From JAAYYY01 sp964579295 (GTDB lineage: Bacteria; Chloroflexota; Anaerolineae; Promineifilales; Promineifilaceae): a stretch of 64,000 nt of DNA. Shown here in pieces: positions 28,013-37,100 of the stretch (positions are counted from its first letter, which is position 1; every line of letters begins with the position of its first letter). The notes below the pieces were generated by a model. It did not search any database. It was not told where the DNA came from and saw only the letters and a list, made by a program, of their open reading frames with translations. Location: the NCBI GenBank assembly GCA_964579295.1, contig CAZOGK010000006.1, positions 60,355 to 124,354 of the forward strand. The letters are read 5' to 3'. A program made the translations under genes and the position numbers.

Positions 28013-29179
28013 TCAGGCCGCGCTGCTCTCCTGACGCTGCACAGCGCGGACAACCTGGATAATACGGGCGAGATCTTCATCGCTCAGGCTGGTGCCGGAC
28101 GGCAGGCAGAGGCCGCCTGCAAAGAGCGCTTCAGCCACGTCGCCGCCGAACCGCTCATAGCAGCTAAAGATAGGCTGCAGATGCATCGGCTTCCAGGTTG
28201 GTCTGGACTCAATGTTCTCGGCTTCTAATGCCAGGCGCACCGTTTCCCGGTCGGCGCCAAAGGCGGAAGGATCGACGGTAATGACCGTTAACCAGCGGTT
28301 GCTCCGGCCCCAGGGCGCTTCCGGCATAAAGCCGAGGCCCGGCAGGCCGGCTAACCCGCGCATATAGGCTGCGAAGTTGGCGCGCCGGGCGGCGACGCGC
28401 TCCGGCAGCAGTTCCAGCTGCGCCCGCCCAATGGCAGCGAGCACATTACTCAATCGGTAATTATACCCGATTTCCGAATGCTGGTAATGGGGGGCCGGAT
28501 CGCGCGCCTGGGTCGAGAGCTTGCGCGCGTGGGCGATGAGCTGCTCGTCGGCGGAAACCAGCATGCCGCCGCCGGAAGTGGTGATGATCTTATTGCCGTT
28601 GAAAGAGAAAATGCCGGCGCGACCAAAGGCGCCTGGCGCCCGGCCCTGGTAGGTGGCGCCCAGCGCTTCGGCGGCGTCCTCGACGAGCGGTACCTCATAG
28701 CGCTGGCAGAGGTCGAGAATGGCTTCCAGGTTGGCGCTCTGGCCGTAGAGGTGCACGACGACGACGGCTTTGGGCAGCCGGCCCGCGCGCGCGCGCTGGG
28801 CCAGCGCCTCGGCCAGCAGCCCCGGATCCATGTTCCAGGACTCGGGCTCACTGTCGATAAAGACGGGCCGGGCGCCCAGGTAGAGGATGGGGTTGACGCT
28901 GGCGCTGAAGGTAAAGGTGGAGACAAAGACCTCGTCGCCGGGGCCAACGCCCACTTCCAGCAGCGCCAGGTGCAGCGCCGCCGTGCCCGAGGCCAGCGCC
29001 AGCGCGTAGGGCGCGCCGACGGCGGCCGCAAACTCCGCCTCAAAGGCATCGACCTGCGGCCCCAGCGGCGCAATCCAGTTGCTGGCAAAGACCTGCGCCA
29101 CATATTCCTGCTCGCGGCCGGAGATGTGGGGTGGGGAGAGGTAGATGCGCCGATTGTTCAAGGACCCGTTTCTTCGCAA
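28013..29179 (-). CDS. DegT/DnrJ/EryC1/StrS aminotransferase, PglE-like
   Basis: 388 aa. PLP-dependent sugar aminotransferase: ASGTAALHLAL near 60, DxAEALGA (VEDAAEALGATYQG), the PLP lysine in SFNGNKIITTSGGGM and the NYRLSN loop. The opening YLSPPHISGREQEYV...SNWIAPLGP is typical of PglE-like UDP-4-keto-6-deoxy-GlcNAc aminotransferases. It would act on the product of the CapD-type dehydratase 33 nt downstream. The next enzyme of the bacillosamine route, the PglD acetyltransferase, is not found in this window. This gene still has the high GC of the flanking genome; GC drops just upstream of it. Confidence 0.92.
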   Translation of the reverse strand: MRRNGSLNNRRIYLSPPHISGREQEYVAQVFASNWIAPLGPQVDAFEAEFAAAVGAPYALALASGTAALHLALLEVGVGPGDEVFVSTFTFSASVNPILYLGARPVFIDSEPESWNMDPGLLAEALAQRARAGRLPKAVVVVHLYGQSANLEAILDLCQRYEVPLVEDAAEALGATYQGRAPGAFGRAGIFSFNGNKIITTSGGGMLVSADEQLIAHARKLSTQARDPAPHYQHSEIGYNYRLSNVLAAIGRAQLELLPERVAARRANFAAYMRGLAGLPGLGFMPEAPWGRSNRWLTVITVDPSAFGADRETVRLALEAENIESRPTWKPMHLQPIFSCYERFGGDVAEALFAGGLCLPSGTSLSDEDLARIIQVVRAVQRQESSAA

Positions 29180-29217
29180 GCTCGGTAAGTGGCAGCGTTG
29201 TAGTCAGCTTTGAATCG

Positions 29218-29835
29218 TTAGGAACTGATAATTGTACGCCAGATATAGTATAAATCCTGCACGAATGAATACTGCTCGACGTATTGCCGGTTCAGTCGAA
29301 CCTTCTCTGGAAAGATGACATTATAGTTGTAAGCTTCCGGGTCAGCTTGTTGTGCCAACAGTGCTTCTTCATTGCGAAACTTCAGCGTGGCTGGCCCAGT
29401 AATTCCCGGGCGGACCGCTAATATTATCCGATCCCTTCCAGTTAGTTGATCGGCAAAGCCCGGTACGTCGGGCCGCGGCCCGACAAAGCTCATCTCACCG
29501 CGCAATACGTTGAGCAGTTGCGGCAACTCGTCGATCTTGGACCTACGGAAGAACTTACCGATGCCCGTTATGCGCGGGTCGCTCGATGTTGTGACGGTTG
29601 TATTGACAACAAGATCGTTCCGCATCGTTCTGATCTTAACCACCTCGAAGAGCTCACCGTCCTTCCCGACCCTTATCTGGCGGAAGAATCCACTCGCGCC
29701 GGTGTCCAGCCTGGCCAGGAAGTAGGCCAGCACTATTAGCCATCCGGTAATCAAAAGGCCAATGGTAGCCAGAACAATGTCGAACAGTCGCTTGCGCCTG
29801 CAATCAGCCGCTGACAAGCCACAAGAATCAGCCAT
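29218..29835 (-). CDS. Initiating sugar-phosphate transferase, PglC-like
   Basis: 205 aa, the short form of the family. One N-terminal re-entrant or transmembrane helix (KRLFDIVLATIGLLITGWLIV), then the catalytic core: a FFRQIRVGKDG stretch, VKIRTM, the SKIDELPQLLNVLRGEMSFVGPRP signature and a RPGITGPATLKFRNEE loop. Family members transfer a sugar 1-phosphate from UDP-sugar to undecaprenyl phosphate and start repeat-unit assembly. It overlaps the stop/start of the sulfotransferase upstream (TGATG). Likely uses the amino-sugar made by the dehydratase/aminotransferase pair. Lower GC than the genes to its right in transcription order. Confidence 0.93.
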   Translation of the reverse strand: MADSCGLSAADCRRKRLFDIVLATIGLLITGWLIVLAYFLARLDTGASGFFRQIRVGKDGELFEVVKIRTMRNDLVVNTTVTTSSDPRITGIGKFFRRSKIDELPQLLNVLRGEMSFVGPRPDVPGFADQLTGRDRIILAVRPGITGPATLKFRNEEALLAQQADPEAYNYNVIFPEKVRLNRQYVEQYSFVQDLYYIWRTIISS

Positions 29836-30710
29836 CAGACAGTATAACCATGCTGTCGTAACTCGGTTTCGATGTGAGGTAATATTAGGCTGACCTCAGC
29901 CTCCGAAAGGTGGTTACGCCATTTTTCAATATTGTCGGCTCGTACGTATTCGTCAGCGAAGGCTGCGCAATCGTCTGTGAAGGTCAATTGTGCGTGTTGG
30001 TAGACGCGGCGCGCCACACCGACTGGATCATCAACTAGGTCTTCGTAGCGAAGAGTGAGTGCTTCTCCCACCGGCCACCGCTGTATGGAAGCTTCTGCAG
30101 TCTGGACACAGACTCGCCATTGAATGGCACAGACTTCTACCAGTTCCTTCTCCGCCACCAACTGGTCGAGCCCGCTAAAACGGGGTCCCCAGGATGATTG
30201 GGCGCCAGTGTTATTTGCCTTGAGACGCCCGGATTGATAGCGCAAATAGCGCAGGGCATAGTAAGGGACATCTCGGAGAGGCGCCCAACGCGCTTTTTCC
30301 AGTAAGTAACGCAGGTCCGGACGGGCTCGCCAGCGCCGGCAAGCCGATTCGGTGACAGCCCGGCCGTCACGGATCAGGTGAATAATATACGCTTCTGGAA
30401 AGACTGAGCGTACGAAGTCCAGCCGTAGTGTGTTCGCGCACGTCTTTTCCAGCACACGCTTTCCGCCTTGCGCCTGTCCACGCTTAAGGAATTGCTTGCG
30501 GATGAAGGCACGCACCTCTGGCCGCGCGTGCTCTGGCCTTAGCTCGTCGGTGGGAAAGCCGAGATTGCCGTGGCGCCAGATATAGTTTATTTCGCGTGGG
30601 AACGCCACTACCTCTGGAGCACACGCGAGAATGCTGCGGAGCAGTTTCGTCCCGGAGCGCCCGGCGCCGACGATGATGATCGGAGGAGAAGCACCCTCGT
30701 AAGAAATCAT
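29835..30710 (-). CDS. Sulfotransferase family protein (first of two)
   Basis: 291 aa. The PAPS 5'-phosphosulfate loop is GAGRSGTKLLRSILA near residues 16-30, and the 3'-phosphate motif is LIRDGRAVTES near 110. The middle part contains a Trp/Arg-rich segment seen in carbohydrate sulfotransferases, and RYEDLVDDP is the conserved Tyr-Glu-Asp turn. It would move sulfate from PAPS onto a sugar hydroxyl. ATG overlaps the GT4 stop (ATGA) and its stop overlaps the PglC-like start, so it is embedded in the glycan operon. No PAPS-synthesis genes are in the window. Confidence 0.85.
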   Translation of the reverse strand: MISYEGASPPIIIVGAGRSGTKLLRSILACAPEVVAFPREINYIWRHGNLGFPTDELRPEHARPEVRAFIRKQFLKRGQAQGGKRVLEKTCANTLRLDFVRSVFPEAYIIHLIRDGRAVTESACRRWRARPDLRYLLEKARWAPLRDVPYYALRYLRYQSGRLKANNTGAQSSWGPRFSGLDQLVAEKELVEVCAIQWRVCVQTAEASIQRWPVGEALTLRYEDLVDDPVGVARRVYQHAQLTFTDDCAAFADEYVRADNIEKWRNHLSEAEVSLILPHIETELRQHGYTV

Positions 30711-31852
30711 ACTTCAATCTCAAACTCTCGATAGATGGCCAGATATTGCCGGACCACTGCCCTGATGTCAAACTGCTTTTCAACCCATTCCCGGCCCGCC
30801 AGGCCCATTTGGCGTCTCTTCGCCGGGTTACTTAGTAGTTGTATGACAGCGTCTGCTAATGCAGCGCTGTCTCTTGGAGGAATCAAGATACCGGTCTCGC
30901 CGTCTAGGACAGCTTCACGGCATCCTGCAGTGTCTGTTGTGATCACTGGAATCCCCGATGCAGATGCTTCCAACACAACGCGCGGCATCCCCTCCCGATA
31001 TGATGGCAATACGGCAAGTGTGCTCGTTCGCAATCTATCCGGTACATCGCCAACAAAACCCAGGTATTCAATTGTGCCGTCACTCGTTGCTGCTTCCAGC
31101 CACTGCCGATCGATCGCATCCGGATGAACAGGGTCTAGTTCCCCAGCGAGTTCAAAGCGGACGTTCGGATATTGCTTACGAACGATCCTTGCGGCGTCAA
31201 CATATTCGCGAACACCTTTTTGCCACAATAGGCGGGCCACCATCAAGACGCGCTGGCTATCAGCCTCCTCGGATCCCGGATTAGAGGGAAAGAATCGTTC
31301 GGTATCGACGCCAGCGCCTAACACGAGCCTTGCCCGATCAGGCTTTACCCATCCACGTTCAAGAAACAAATGCATATCATCAGAATTTTGGAAAATGGTC
31401 ACGCCTTTGGAAAGCGAGATTCGATAACCAAGCCCAGCCAATTTCCGTATAAACTGGCCCTCAACAAACGCGTGTCCAAGACCCGTTATGGTATTTACCG
31501 AAACGATCCCCGGGTCGAGCAACGCAGCCAGGTTACCGAAGATTATCGGTTTTGCATTGAAATGATGAACGAAAGCCGGTCGCTGATCACGGTAGAGCTG
31601 CATCAGGGTTGTCAGCGACGCCAGATCCCTGCCTATACGGATCCCACCGCGATCGAACGGTACCGTTGTGATAGCCGCCCCCAATTCAAAGAGACGGTTC
31701 GCATGGGCGTCTTTCTCCGTTACCGCGATGAACACTTTCCAACCAGACTCAAGAAAGTGGTTGATAAGTAACTCTCTCGAATTAGTTAACGCAAAGGCGC
31801 GATTTGAGACAAAGACTGCGATCCTTGCTTTTGATCCGGAAGCTGTGGTCAT
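30707..31852 (-). CDS. Glycosyltransferase family 4 (PglA-like)
   Basis: 381 aa. GT-B enzyme: N-terminal fold starting KARIAVFVSNRAF, a NTITGLGHAFV segment also seen in PglA/WbpX-like enzymes, and a C-terminal fold with VLMVARLLWQKGVREYVDAA, PSYREGMPRVVLEASASGIPVITTD and the EAVLDGETG motif (E-x7-E type donor site). The family adds the second sugar, with retention, to undecaprenyl-PP-bacillosamine in Campylobacter. No strong SD is seen; ATG 31852 was taken as the first in-frame Met that opens the fold. Upstream lies a 200-nt AT-richer gap. Confidence 0.88.
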   Translation of the reverse strand: MTTASGSKARIAVFVSNRAFALTNSRELLINHFLESGWKVFIAVTEKDAHANRLFELGAAITTVPFDRGGIRIGRDLASLTTLMQLYRDQRPAFVHHFNAKPIIFGNLAALLDPGIVSVNTITGLGHAFVEGQFIRKLAGLGYRISLSKGVTIFQNSDDMHLFLERGWVKPDRARLVLGAGVDTERFFPSNPGSEEADSQRVLMVARLLWQKGVREYVDAARIVRKQYPNVRFELAGELDPVHPDAIDRQWLEAATSDGTIEYLGFVGDVPDRLRTSTLAVLPSYREGMPRVVLEASASGIPVITTDTAGCREAVLDGETGILIPPRDSAALADAVIQLLSNPAKRRQMGLAGREWVEKQFDIRAVVRQYLAIYREFEIEV

Positions 31853-32053
31853 AGATGAATACTCAGTAACGCCACGTTCTTATATGTCATCAGGGTTGCT
31901 TCTCTTGGGAAAGTAGATTGCAGCGCACTTCATAACTGGTGGATATCAGGGCAAGTTGCTGCCCGCACAGGAGAACTCTGGCATTTTCTACTGAGACGCC
32001 GCTTTCTAGCGACCACGAAAATTCGCTGTGCGCCATCACAATGGCAGAACTAA

Positions 32054-33031
32054 TCAGTGACCGACCTTAGCTGCAGATAACGTTTTCGTCTTCTCGGCGC
32101 CGCTCTTCCGACTGACAAATAGAGCTGCTGGCCATGCCAGCAATAAGAACATCAGTCGATTGAAGGTCGATAATGCCTCTTGCCAGTCATGGACAACCTG
32201 TAAAGAAATAGTCTGCTCTCGCACAACACGATTGCCAGCTATCAGATGATTGACCCGCAGAGCCTGTCTTGACTTGAGCTTGTGTTGCAGCTGGGCGAGG
32301 TCGAGCTGGAGCCGCTTAGACAATTCAGCCACCGTCTTGTCCGGGAAAGCTACAAAATCCTCATAAAGGACAAGCTGGCGCTTTTTGAAGCGCCGGCTGA
32401 TGAGCGCTGTCAGGAGGTTCGTGGCGTTCCAGCTCAGCGCCGTCTTGTAGCCACGCAGGGCCGAGACATCGGGAGGGCCAGAGGCAAGCTGCTTGTTGCT
32501 CCCGGTTGCGCCGGACCACATCACGGCGCGGCCGTCACGCACGAGATGGATAAAGCGGACGTCGAAGCGACAAAGCTGCTGCAATGCCAGCGCCCTGCTC
32601 AGGGTGAGGCGCGTTGACTTGGACGAATCGACAAATACTGGCGCGCCGGACGTCGTGGCAAGGGCGGCGAAGAGCGCTCGCATGTAACGGACATAGGTCT
32701 CGGCCGCGTCGCCAGTAAATCCCCAGAGAGCCCGATGGCCCGTGATGGCAGCCAGAAAGCCCCGCCAGCCTTCCACCACTCGCTGGGCTCGCGCAATGCG
32801 CCGCCAGTCATTCAGGCCGGCCTCTTGCAGGCTGCGAATAACAGGTCCCCACAAGGGGCAGTTGTGAACGGCCTCGTCGCAGGAGCAGACGGCCTCGCCG
32901 GCAGAAGCCAAGAGCGGAAACAGGTTGGCTACCTCGCCGAGGCTGATTACGCCGGCATCGTTGCCGAGGGCGATGTCCAGCACCGTCGAGCCGCTGCGGC
33001 CATAGCCTCCTATGTAAATGATCGTCGCCAT
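32054..33031 (-). CDS. Sulfotransferase family protein (second of two)
   Basis: 325 aa. 5'-PSB loop GGYGRSGSTVLDIAL near residues 8-22 and 3'-PB motif HLVRDGRAVMWSG near 165-177, with YEDFVAFPDKT further on. A cluster of cysteines (VCSCDEAVHNC) around 48-58 is unlike the first sulfotransferase. A hydrophobic stretch LMFLLLAWPAALFV near 300 could be a C-terminal membrane anchor, placing it at the cytosolic face. The two sulfotransferases share only the PAPS motifs, so they probably modify different positions. The gene ends 2 nt before the start of none; it follows the GT4 gene at 33034 with a 2-nt gap. Confidence 0.85.
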   Translation of the reverse strand: MATIIYIGGYGRSGSTVLDIALGNDAGVISLGEVANLFPLLASAGEAVCSCDEAVHNCPLWGPVIRSLQEAGLNDWRRIARAQRVVEGWRGFLAAITGHRALWGFTGDAAETYVRYMRALFAALATTSGAPVFVDSSKSTRLTLSRALALQQLCRFDVRFIHLVRDGRAVMWSGATGSNKQLASGPPDVSALRGYKTALSWNATNLLTALISRRFKKRQLVLYEDFVAFPDKTVAELSKRLQLDLAQLQHKLKSRQALRVNHLIAGNRVVREQTISLQVVHDWQEALSTFNRLMFLLLAWPAALFVSRKSGAEKTKTLSAAKVGH

Positions 33032-33033
33032 GA

Positions 33034-34179
33034 TTAGTTGACCAGGCTGGCTCCCACGCCGGCCAGCCGCTGGCGGTAGATTGTTTCATAGGCTCTTGCC
33101 GTTTTCTGGATAGTGAAACAATCCTCCACCCGCCGGCGCGCCGCGTCTGTCACGGCATCGATCTCCTGGCGCGGCAGAGCGGCGATCTCTTTGATGGCAT
33201 TGACAATAGCGCCCGGCGTCTGTGGCGGTACGAACCAGCCGCTCTGGCCCACCACTTCCGGCAGCGCTCCTGCCTGAGTGACGACGACGGGCCTCCTGGC
33301 GGCCATGGCCTCGACAACGCCGTTGCAGAAACCCTCGGTGATCGAACTCATCACGAAAAGGTCGCTGGCATGCAGGATCTCATAGACCTGAGCACGCTGC
33401 ACCGCGCCAGTGAAGGTAACGCGGTCGCCCAACTCCAGCTCCTGCGCCAGCGACGCCAGTCTGGAGCGCAGCGGGCCGTCGCCGACAATGACCAGGTGAA
33501 CCCGCTCGTTTTCCTGGCGCGCCGCGGCAACCGCACGGATTAGCGTCTCCTGGTCCTTCTCACGCACGAGACGTCCTACATTGCCGATCAAGAGAGCATC
33601 GTCTGGGACACCAAGCTGGCCGCGAATCGCCGTCCGGGCTGTACGGCCCTTTTCTATACTATCTATATCGACGCCGTTATAGACGGTAAGCCGTTTTCGC
33701 CCGCTCGCCCAGCGCTCCCACCAGGCAAGGGAGTCGCAGGTGTAGTCAGAGTTGCAGATGATCGTGTCTACCAGCGCCTGTGTAGCTAGATTGAGGAGGG
33801 CTGCAGGGCGCGAGATATCCCTATGATCATGATGCTCGGTCAGGACGACGAGCGGAACGCGAAGCAGGCGGCCCAGAAATGCGCCCACCAATGCCGGAAC
33901 GGTGTGGTTGACGTGAATGACGGAGGGGCGGATCTGGCGCAGGAGCCGATACAGAGAACGCCAGGCGCGAAGGTCATATGAGGTACGCGCGTGGAGCGGC
34001 ACGAAACGCAGCGGCGCGCGGCGTTCGCTGGGCGCATCCCCGTAGTAAGGCACGACAGTCACGTCGAGACCATTGCGCGCCAGATGGTAGGCTATCTCAA
34101 CGGGAATAGAGGTAGGAGGGGCGCTGCCCACAATAAAGACAACTTGAATGGTCTGTGGCGACCGGGAGAAGCTGACCAC
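33034..34179 (-). CDS. Glycosyltransferase family 4
   Basis: 381 aa. GT-B fold with IHVNHTVPALVGAFLG and LTEHHDHRDIS in the acceptor half, and IGNVGRLVREKDQETLIRAVA, LVIVGDGPLRSRL, SSITEGFCNGVVEAMAARRPVVVTQAGALPEVV in the donor half; the EGFCNGVVEAM segment is the usual nucleotide-sugar site. GTG 34179 is the only plausible start and lies one base past the TAA of the Wzy-like gene (TAAGGTG), so re-initiation is likely. GC content is intermediate between island and backbone. Sugar specificity is not known. Confidence 0.9.
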   Translation of the reverse strand: MVSFSRSPQTIQVVFIVGSAPPTSIPVEIAYHLARNGLDVTVVPYYGDAPSERRAPLRFVPLHARTSYDLRAWRSLYRLLRQIRPSVIHVNHTVPALVGAFLGRLLRVPLVVLTEHHDHRDISRPAALLNLATQALVDTIICNSDYTCDSLAWWERWASGRKRLTVYNGVDIDSIEKGRTARTAIRGQLGVPDDALLIGNVGRLVREKDQETLIRAVAAARQENERVHLVIVGDGPLRSRLASLAQELELGDRVTFTGAVQRAQVYEILHASDLFVMSSITEGFCNGVVEAMAARRPVVVTQAGALPEVVGQSGWFVPPQTPGAIVNAIKEIAALPRQEIDAVTDAARRRVEDCFTIQKTARAYETIYRQRLAGVGASLVN

Positions 34180-34180
34180 C

Positions 34181-35449
34181 TTAGCAAACGGCCGCTTTCA
34201 TGCTGGCGCGAACGTCAGCTGCGGTGGCCAGGCCGGCTGCGAAGACCAGCCAATAGAATCTATCAAGGGACTGTGTATTTAACATGGCAATGACGGTATA
34301 GGCTAGCATAGAGGCCACTGCTCCGGCAAGGAATATCCGATTAAAAGAGGCTTTGCGGCGGCTGGACCACAGTGACGGAATTGTCTTTACGAAGAAGTAG
34401 ACCAACAAGGCTGCGAACGTAATCAGGGCAACGATTCCACCCTCAGTGAGGAATAGCAGGAAGACGTTATGGGGTCGTTGATTGAAGCGGGAGATGTTCT
34501 GGTAGTTGTCAGGACCTACCCCGAGAAAAAAGTACGATTGATCAATCTCTGTGAGCGCTTCTTGCCATACGTCAGTTCGGTCTGTTACCTCAGGTGATTC
34601 AAGGTCCAATGTCATGGCAATGCGGTCGGTAATACGTTCGACAAAGCGAGCATCACGAGTCATCCATATGGTAGCGCCCACCAGGACGGATACCAGAATG
34701 GAGCCCAGGACCACCCGTTTCCAAAACTCTCGGGGATTCTTGAGGGCTATTGCATCTAGAGTCAAAAAACTAAGGATGCCTGCAACTGACGCGACTATAC
34801 CAGTCCGAGACAGTGTGTAAAATAGCAGCCAGAACATAAATCCAATGAGCGTTAGAACGAGCAGGATTAGGAGCAGCCGCAGAGCCATGCGCGACACAAC
34901 TTCCCCGATTGAGCGCAGTGCCACGAGTAGGAATGGAAAAAGGACGGCGATTTGAAAGCCGAGGGTCTGGGGACTTTGATAAATTGATGTGTAACGATTA
35001 CGCGGCTCGCCAAAGGTTACTTCGTATACACCATAGACAGCAATGATCAAGGTGGCAACGAGGAACCCAGCCAAGCTTGCTCTTCGTCCGTCGTTCGAGC
35101 GCATTGCCGAGTAGACGAGTGGCACGACCACGATAAAAATAAACAACCACTGTCCAATATGGCTCAGAGCAGCTAGCTGATTAGGAGAGCGAAAAGCGGA
35201 TACCATTAGCGCCAGCACGAATATGTAGGCAATTACGGCCCACCCGAGCAAAATATAACGGCCACCTCTCAAGAGATAGGCAGCCAGGGCGATGGCCGCC
35301 AACAGGTCAAACAGGGTCAGGTTCACGCCTTGGAGACGGAGGATCGACAAGGGGGACACCAGGGCAAGTAGAAAGAAAGCCCATTGTGGGAGGAAAGCTT
35401 TCCTAACCTCCCCCTTGGTGCGTGCAAGTACTTTCGCTGAAAGCGTCAT
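34181..35449 (-). CDS. Wzy/O-antigen ligase family membrane protein
   Basis: 422 aa with 11-12 hydrophobic helices. The large periplasmic loop (about 275-330) has the Wzy_C pattern FFLGVGPDNYQNISRFNQRPHNVFLLFLTEGGIVALI, containing the conserved His-Asn pair. Being inside the lower-GC operon with Wzx, PglC-like and GT genes, this is the best candidate for the polymerase of the repeat unit made here. Distinct in sequence from the Wzy-like proteins at 19954 and 40190. Confidence 0.85.
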   Translation of the reverse strand: MTLSAKVLARTKGEVRKAFLPQWAFFLLALVSPLSILRLQGVNLTLFDLLAAIALAAYLLRGGRYILLGWAVIAYIFVLALMVSAFRSPNQLAALSHIGQWLFIFIVVVPLVYSAMRSNDGRRASLAGFLVATLIIAVYGVYEVTFGEPRNRYTSIYQSPQTLGFQIAVLFPFLLVALRSIGEVVSRMALRLLLILLVLTLIGFMFWLLFYTLSRTGIVASVAGILSFLTLDAIALKNPREFWKRVVLGSILVSVLVGATIWMTRDARFVERITDRIAMTLDLESPEVTDRTDVWQEALTEIDQSYFFLGVGPDNYQNISRFNQRPHNVFLLFLTEGGIVALITFAALLVYFFVKTIPSLWSSRRKASFNRIFLAGAVASMLAYTVIAMLNTQSLDRFYWLVFAAGLATAADVRASMKAAVC

Positions 35450-35545
35450 GTTGTGCTGATGGGCATATTCGTACTAGCTGTCCGATTAGGATCTACAATA
35501 CCCTCGCTTTCCCCGCTTGTCACGAGGGAAGCCCGCCCGGCACGC

Positions 35546-37099
35546 TCATTTTCGATGCTTTGATACGGGCAAGCCTCCGGTCGCTCTCTTGATTCGCCTC
35601 TCCACGGACGCCCACATCAACTGATCACTTTCGTCCCAACCGAAGAGCTGTAGACAAATCAAGTAGACTGCCAAGCTAGCAATAACGACCCCTACAAAAT
35701 AACTAAGCGTTTCGAGATCCAAGGCAAGAACAGCCCTGGCCAGTAGCAGAGCGAAAATAGTACAGGCCGCAGCTAGAAAAGACTTTCGAAAGTGCACCAA
35801 CCCTGGCACGTCGTGAAAAACAGCGCGGAGTCTCGATACTCTCAATGTTTGAATGAACCCAAAGGCCACTGTCTTGCCGACCGATGCACCGATTAGACCG
35901 CCGAGCGGAATCAGTATCGCGTTCAGGACAAGCGCAACGACGCCCCCCATGACAACATTTAATAGCTCGCGCCGTTCATTATTGCTCGTGGTGAGAATTC
36001 TGCTAGCACCCATGGTTGCCGCCTGGATTACGGTACCAAAGACCAGAATCGCCATTACGATATGACCTCCGGCGTACTCCGGGCCGTAAAACAGACTCAA
36101 GATTCGATCGCCGGCAACCGCTGCCACGATGAAGAAGGGCAAGGTGAACATAACAGCCCACTTTGTCGTAAGGATGAATGTCTCGCGCAGTTCGTTGATC
36201 CGGCGAGTGGCAAATAGCGTTGCGCTTACAGGCCCAAACACGGAGTCGAACGACTTGATCAGGAGAGTGTTCATCAAGCTGAATTGCAGGGCAGCCGCAT
36301 AGATTCCACCCTGTCCTTCTGTAAGGAAGTAACCGACCAGCAAAACATCGGCCCAGCGGATCAGATTGTTGAAATTACTCATCAAGTACACCACACTGGA
36401 GTACCTCACGATCTTCGCCTTGGGTAGATGTGCCGTGGTTCCGAAGAAAGCCCTTTGACGGATAAGTACGAGTAGAATAATAAGAAGTGAGATACCGACA
36501 CTTAGTGGATAAGCAATCGAAGCACCGACAAGCGGATCGGCATTTTGCCATAAGATGACTGGCAGGCTAGCCAGAAGGATGAGTGGAGATAGCACGTCGA
36601 CGAGCGCCACTCCCCAGGCCGGCTTGCCAATAGCAATCAATGTGCTTGCCGCGATTCGTTGACTTCCCAGCAACGCCAGAGTCCAGGCAAAATACCGAAG
36701 GCTAGCCGCCAATTCAGGCTTCCGAAAGAGGGTTGTCGCCAGCCAGTCTGCTGCGAAGGTCAGAAGCAGGGCCCCTAAAGCACCCACAGCAGTCGCTGTG
36801 GCTATCGATAGAGTAGTCAGTCCCTTCAGGCGCCTTTCATCTCCCTGATAAAAGTAAACACCGGCAAAACGTATCGTCGTGTTTGTATTGATTAACGTGA
36901 CGAGGTCAGTTCCGTTGAAGATGATGGTATAAGACAGGAAATAGACGCCAAAGCCTTCTGGACCGAGGAGACGCGCAAGAAGGACGTTGTACAGATAGAG
37001 AAGCAGCTTGCCTACTGACGAGCCGAAAGCGATTGTCCCCGTACCAACCGCAAGTCGAAGCAGCAGGCTGTTTCCTTCGGAGTTACTGCTGCTAGACAT
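35546..37099 (-). CDS. Wzx-type oligosaccharide flippase (MOP superfamily)
   Basis: 517 aa, about 14 hydrophobic helices. Starts with GTIAFGSSVGKLLLYLYNVLLARLLGPEGFGVYFLSYT, the N-terminal motif of polysaccharide transporter (PF01943/PF13440) proteins. It would flip the undecaprenyl-linked repeat unit to the outer face for the Wzy polymerase encoded next. Base composition is clearly AT-richer than the flanks of the locus. One base separates its ATG from the TPR gene stop, suggesting co-translation. Confidence 0.9.
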   Translation of the reverse strand: MSSSSNSEGNSLLLRLAVGTGTIAFGSSVGKLLLYLYNVLLARLLGPEGFGVYFLSYTIIFNGTDLVTLINTNTTIRFAGVYFYQGDERRLKGLTTLSIATATAVGALGALLLTFAADWLATTLFRKPELAASLRYFAWTLALLGSQRIAASTLIAIGKPAWGVALVDVLSPLILLASLPVILWQNADPLVGASIAYPLSVGISLLIILLVLIRQRAFFGTTAHLPKAKIVRYSSVVYLMSNFNNLIRWADVLLVGYFLTEGQGGIYAAALQFSLMNTLLIKSFDSVFGPVSATLFATRRINELRETFILTTKWAVMFTLPFFIVAAVAGDRILSLFYGPEYAGGHIVMAILVFGTVIQAATMGASRILTTSNNERRELLNVVMGGVVALVLNAILIPLGGLIGASVGKTVAFGFIQTLRVSRLRAVFHDVPGLVHFRKSFLAAACTIFALLLARAVLALDLETLSYFVGVVIASLAVYLICLQLFGWDESDQLMWASVERRIKRATGGLPVSKHRK

Positions 37100-37100
37100 C

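Noticed and set aside
31853..32053. Possible gene remnant or RNA in the AT-richer 200-nt gap
   Set aside because: No start with ribosome site, no domain, and only weak 5-bp stems (GGGCA/TGCCC) were found.
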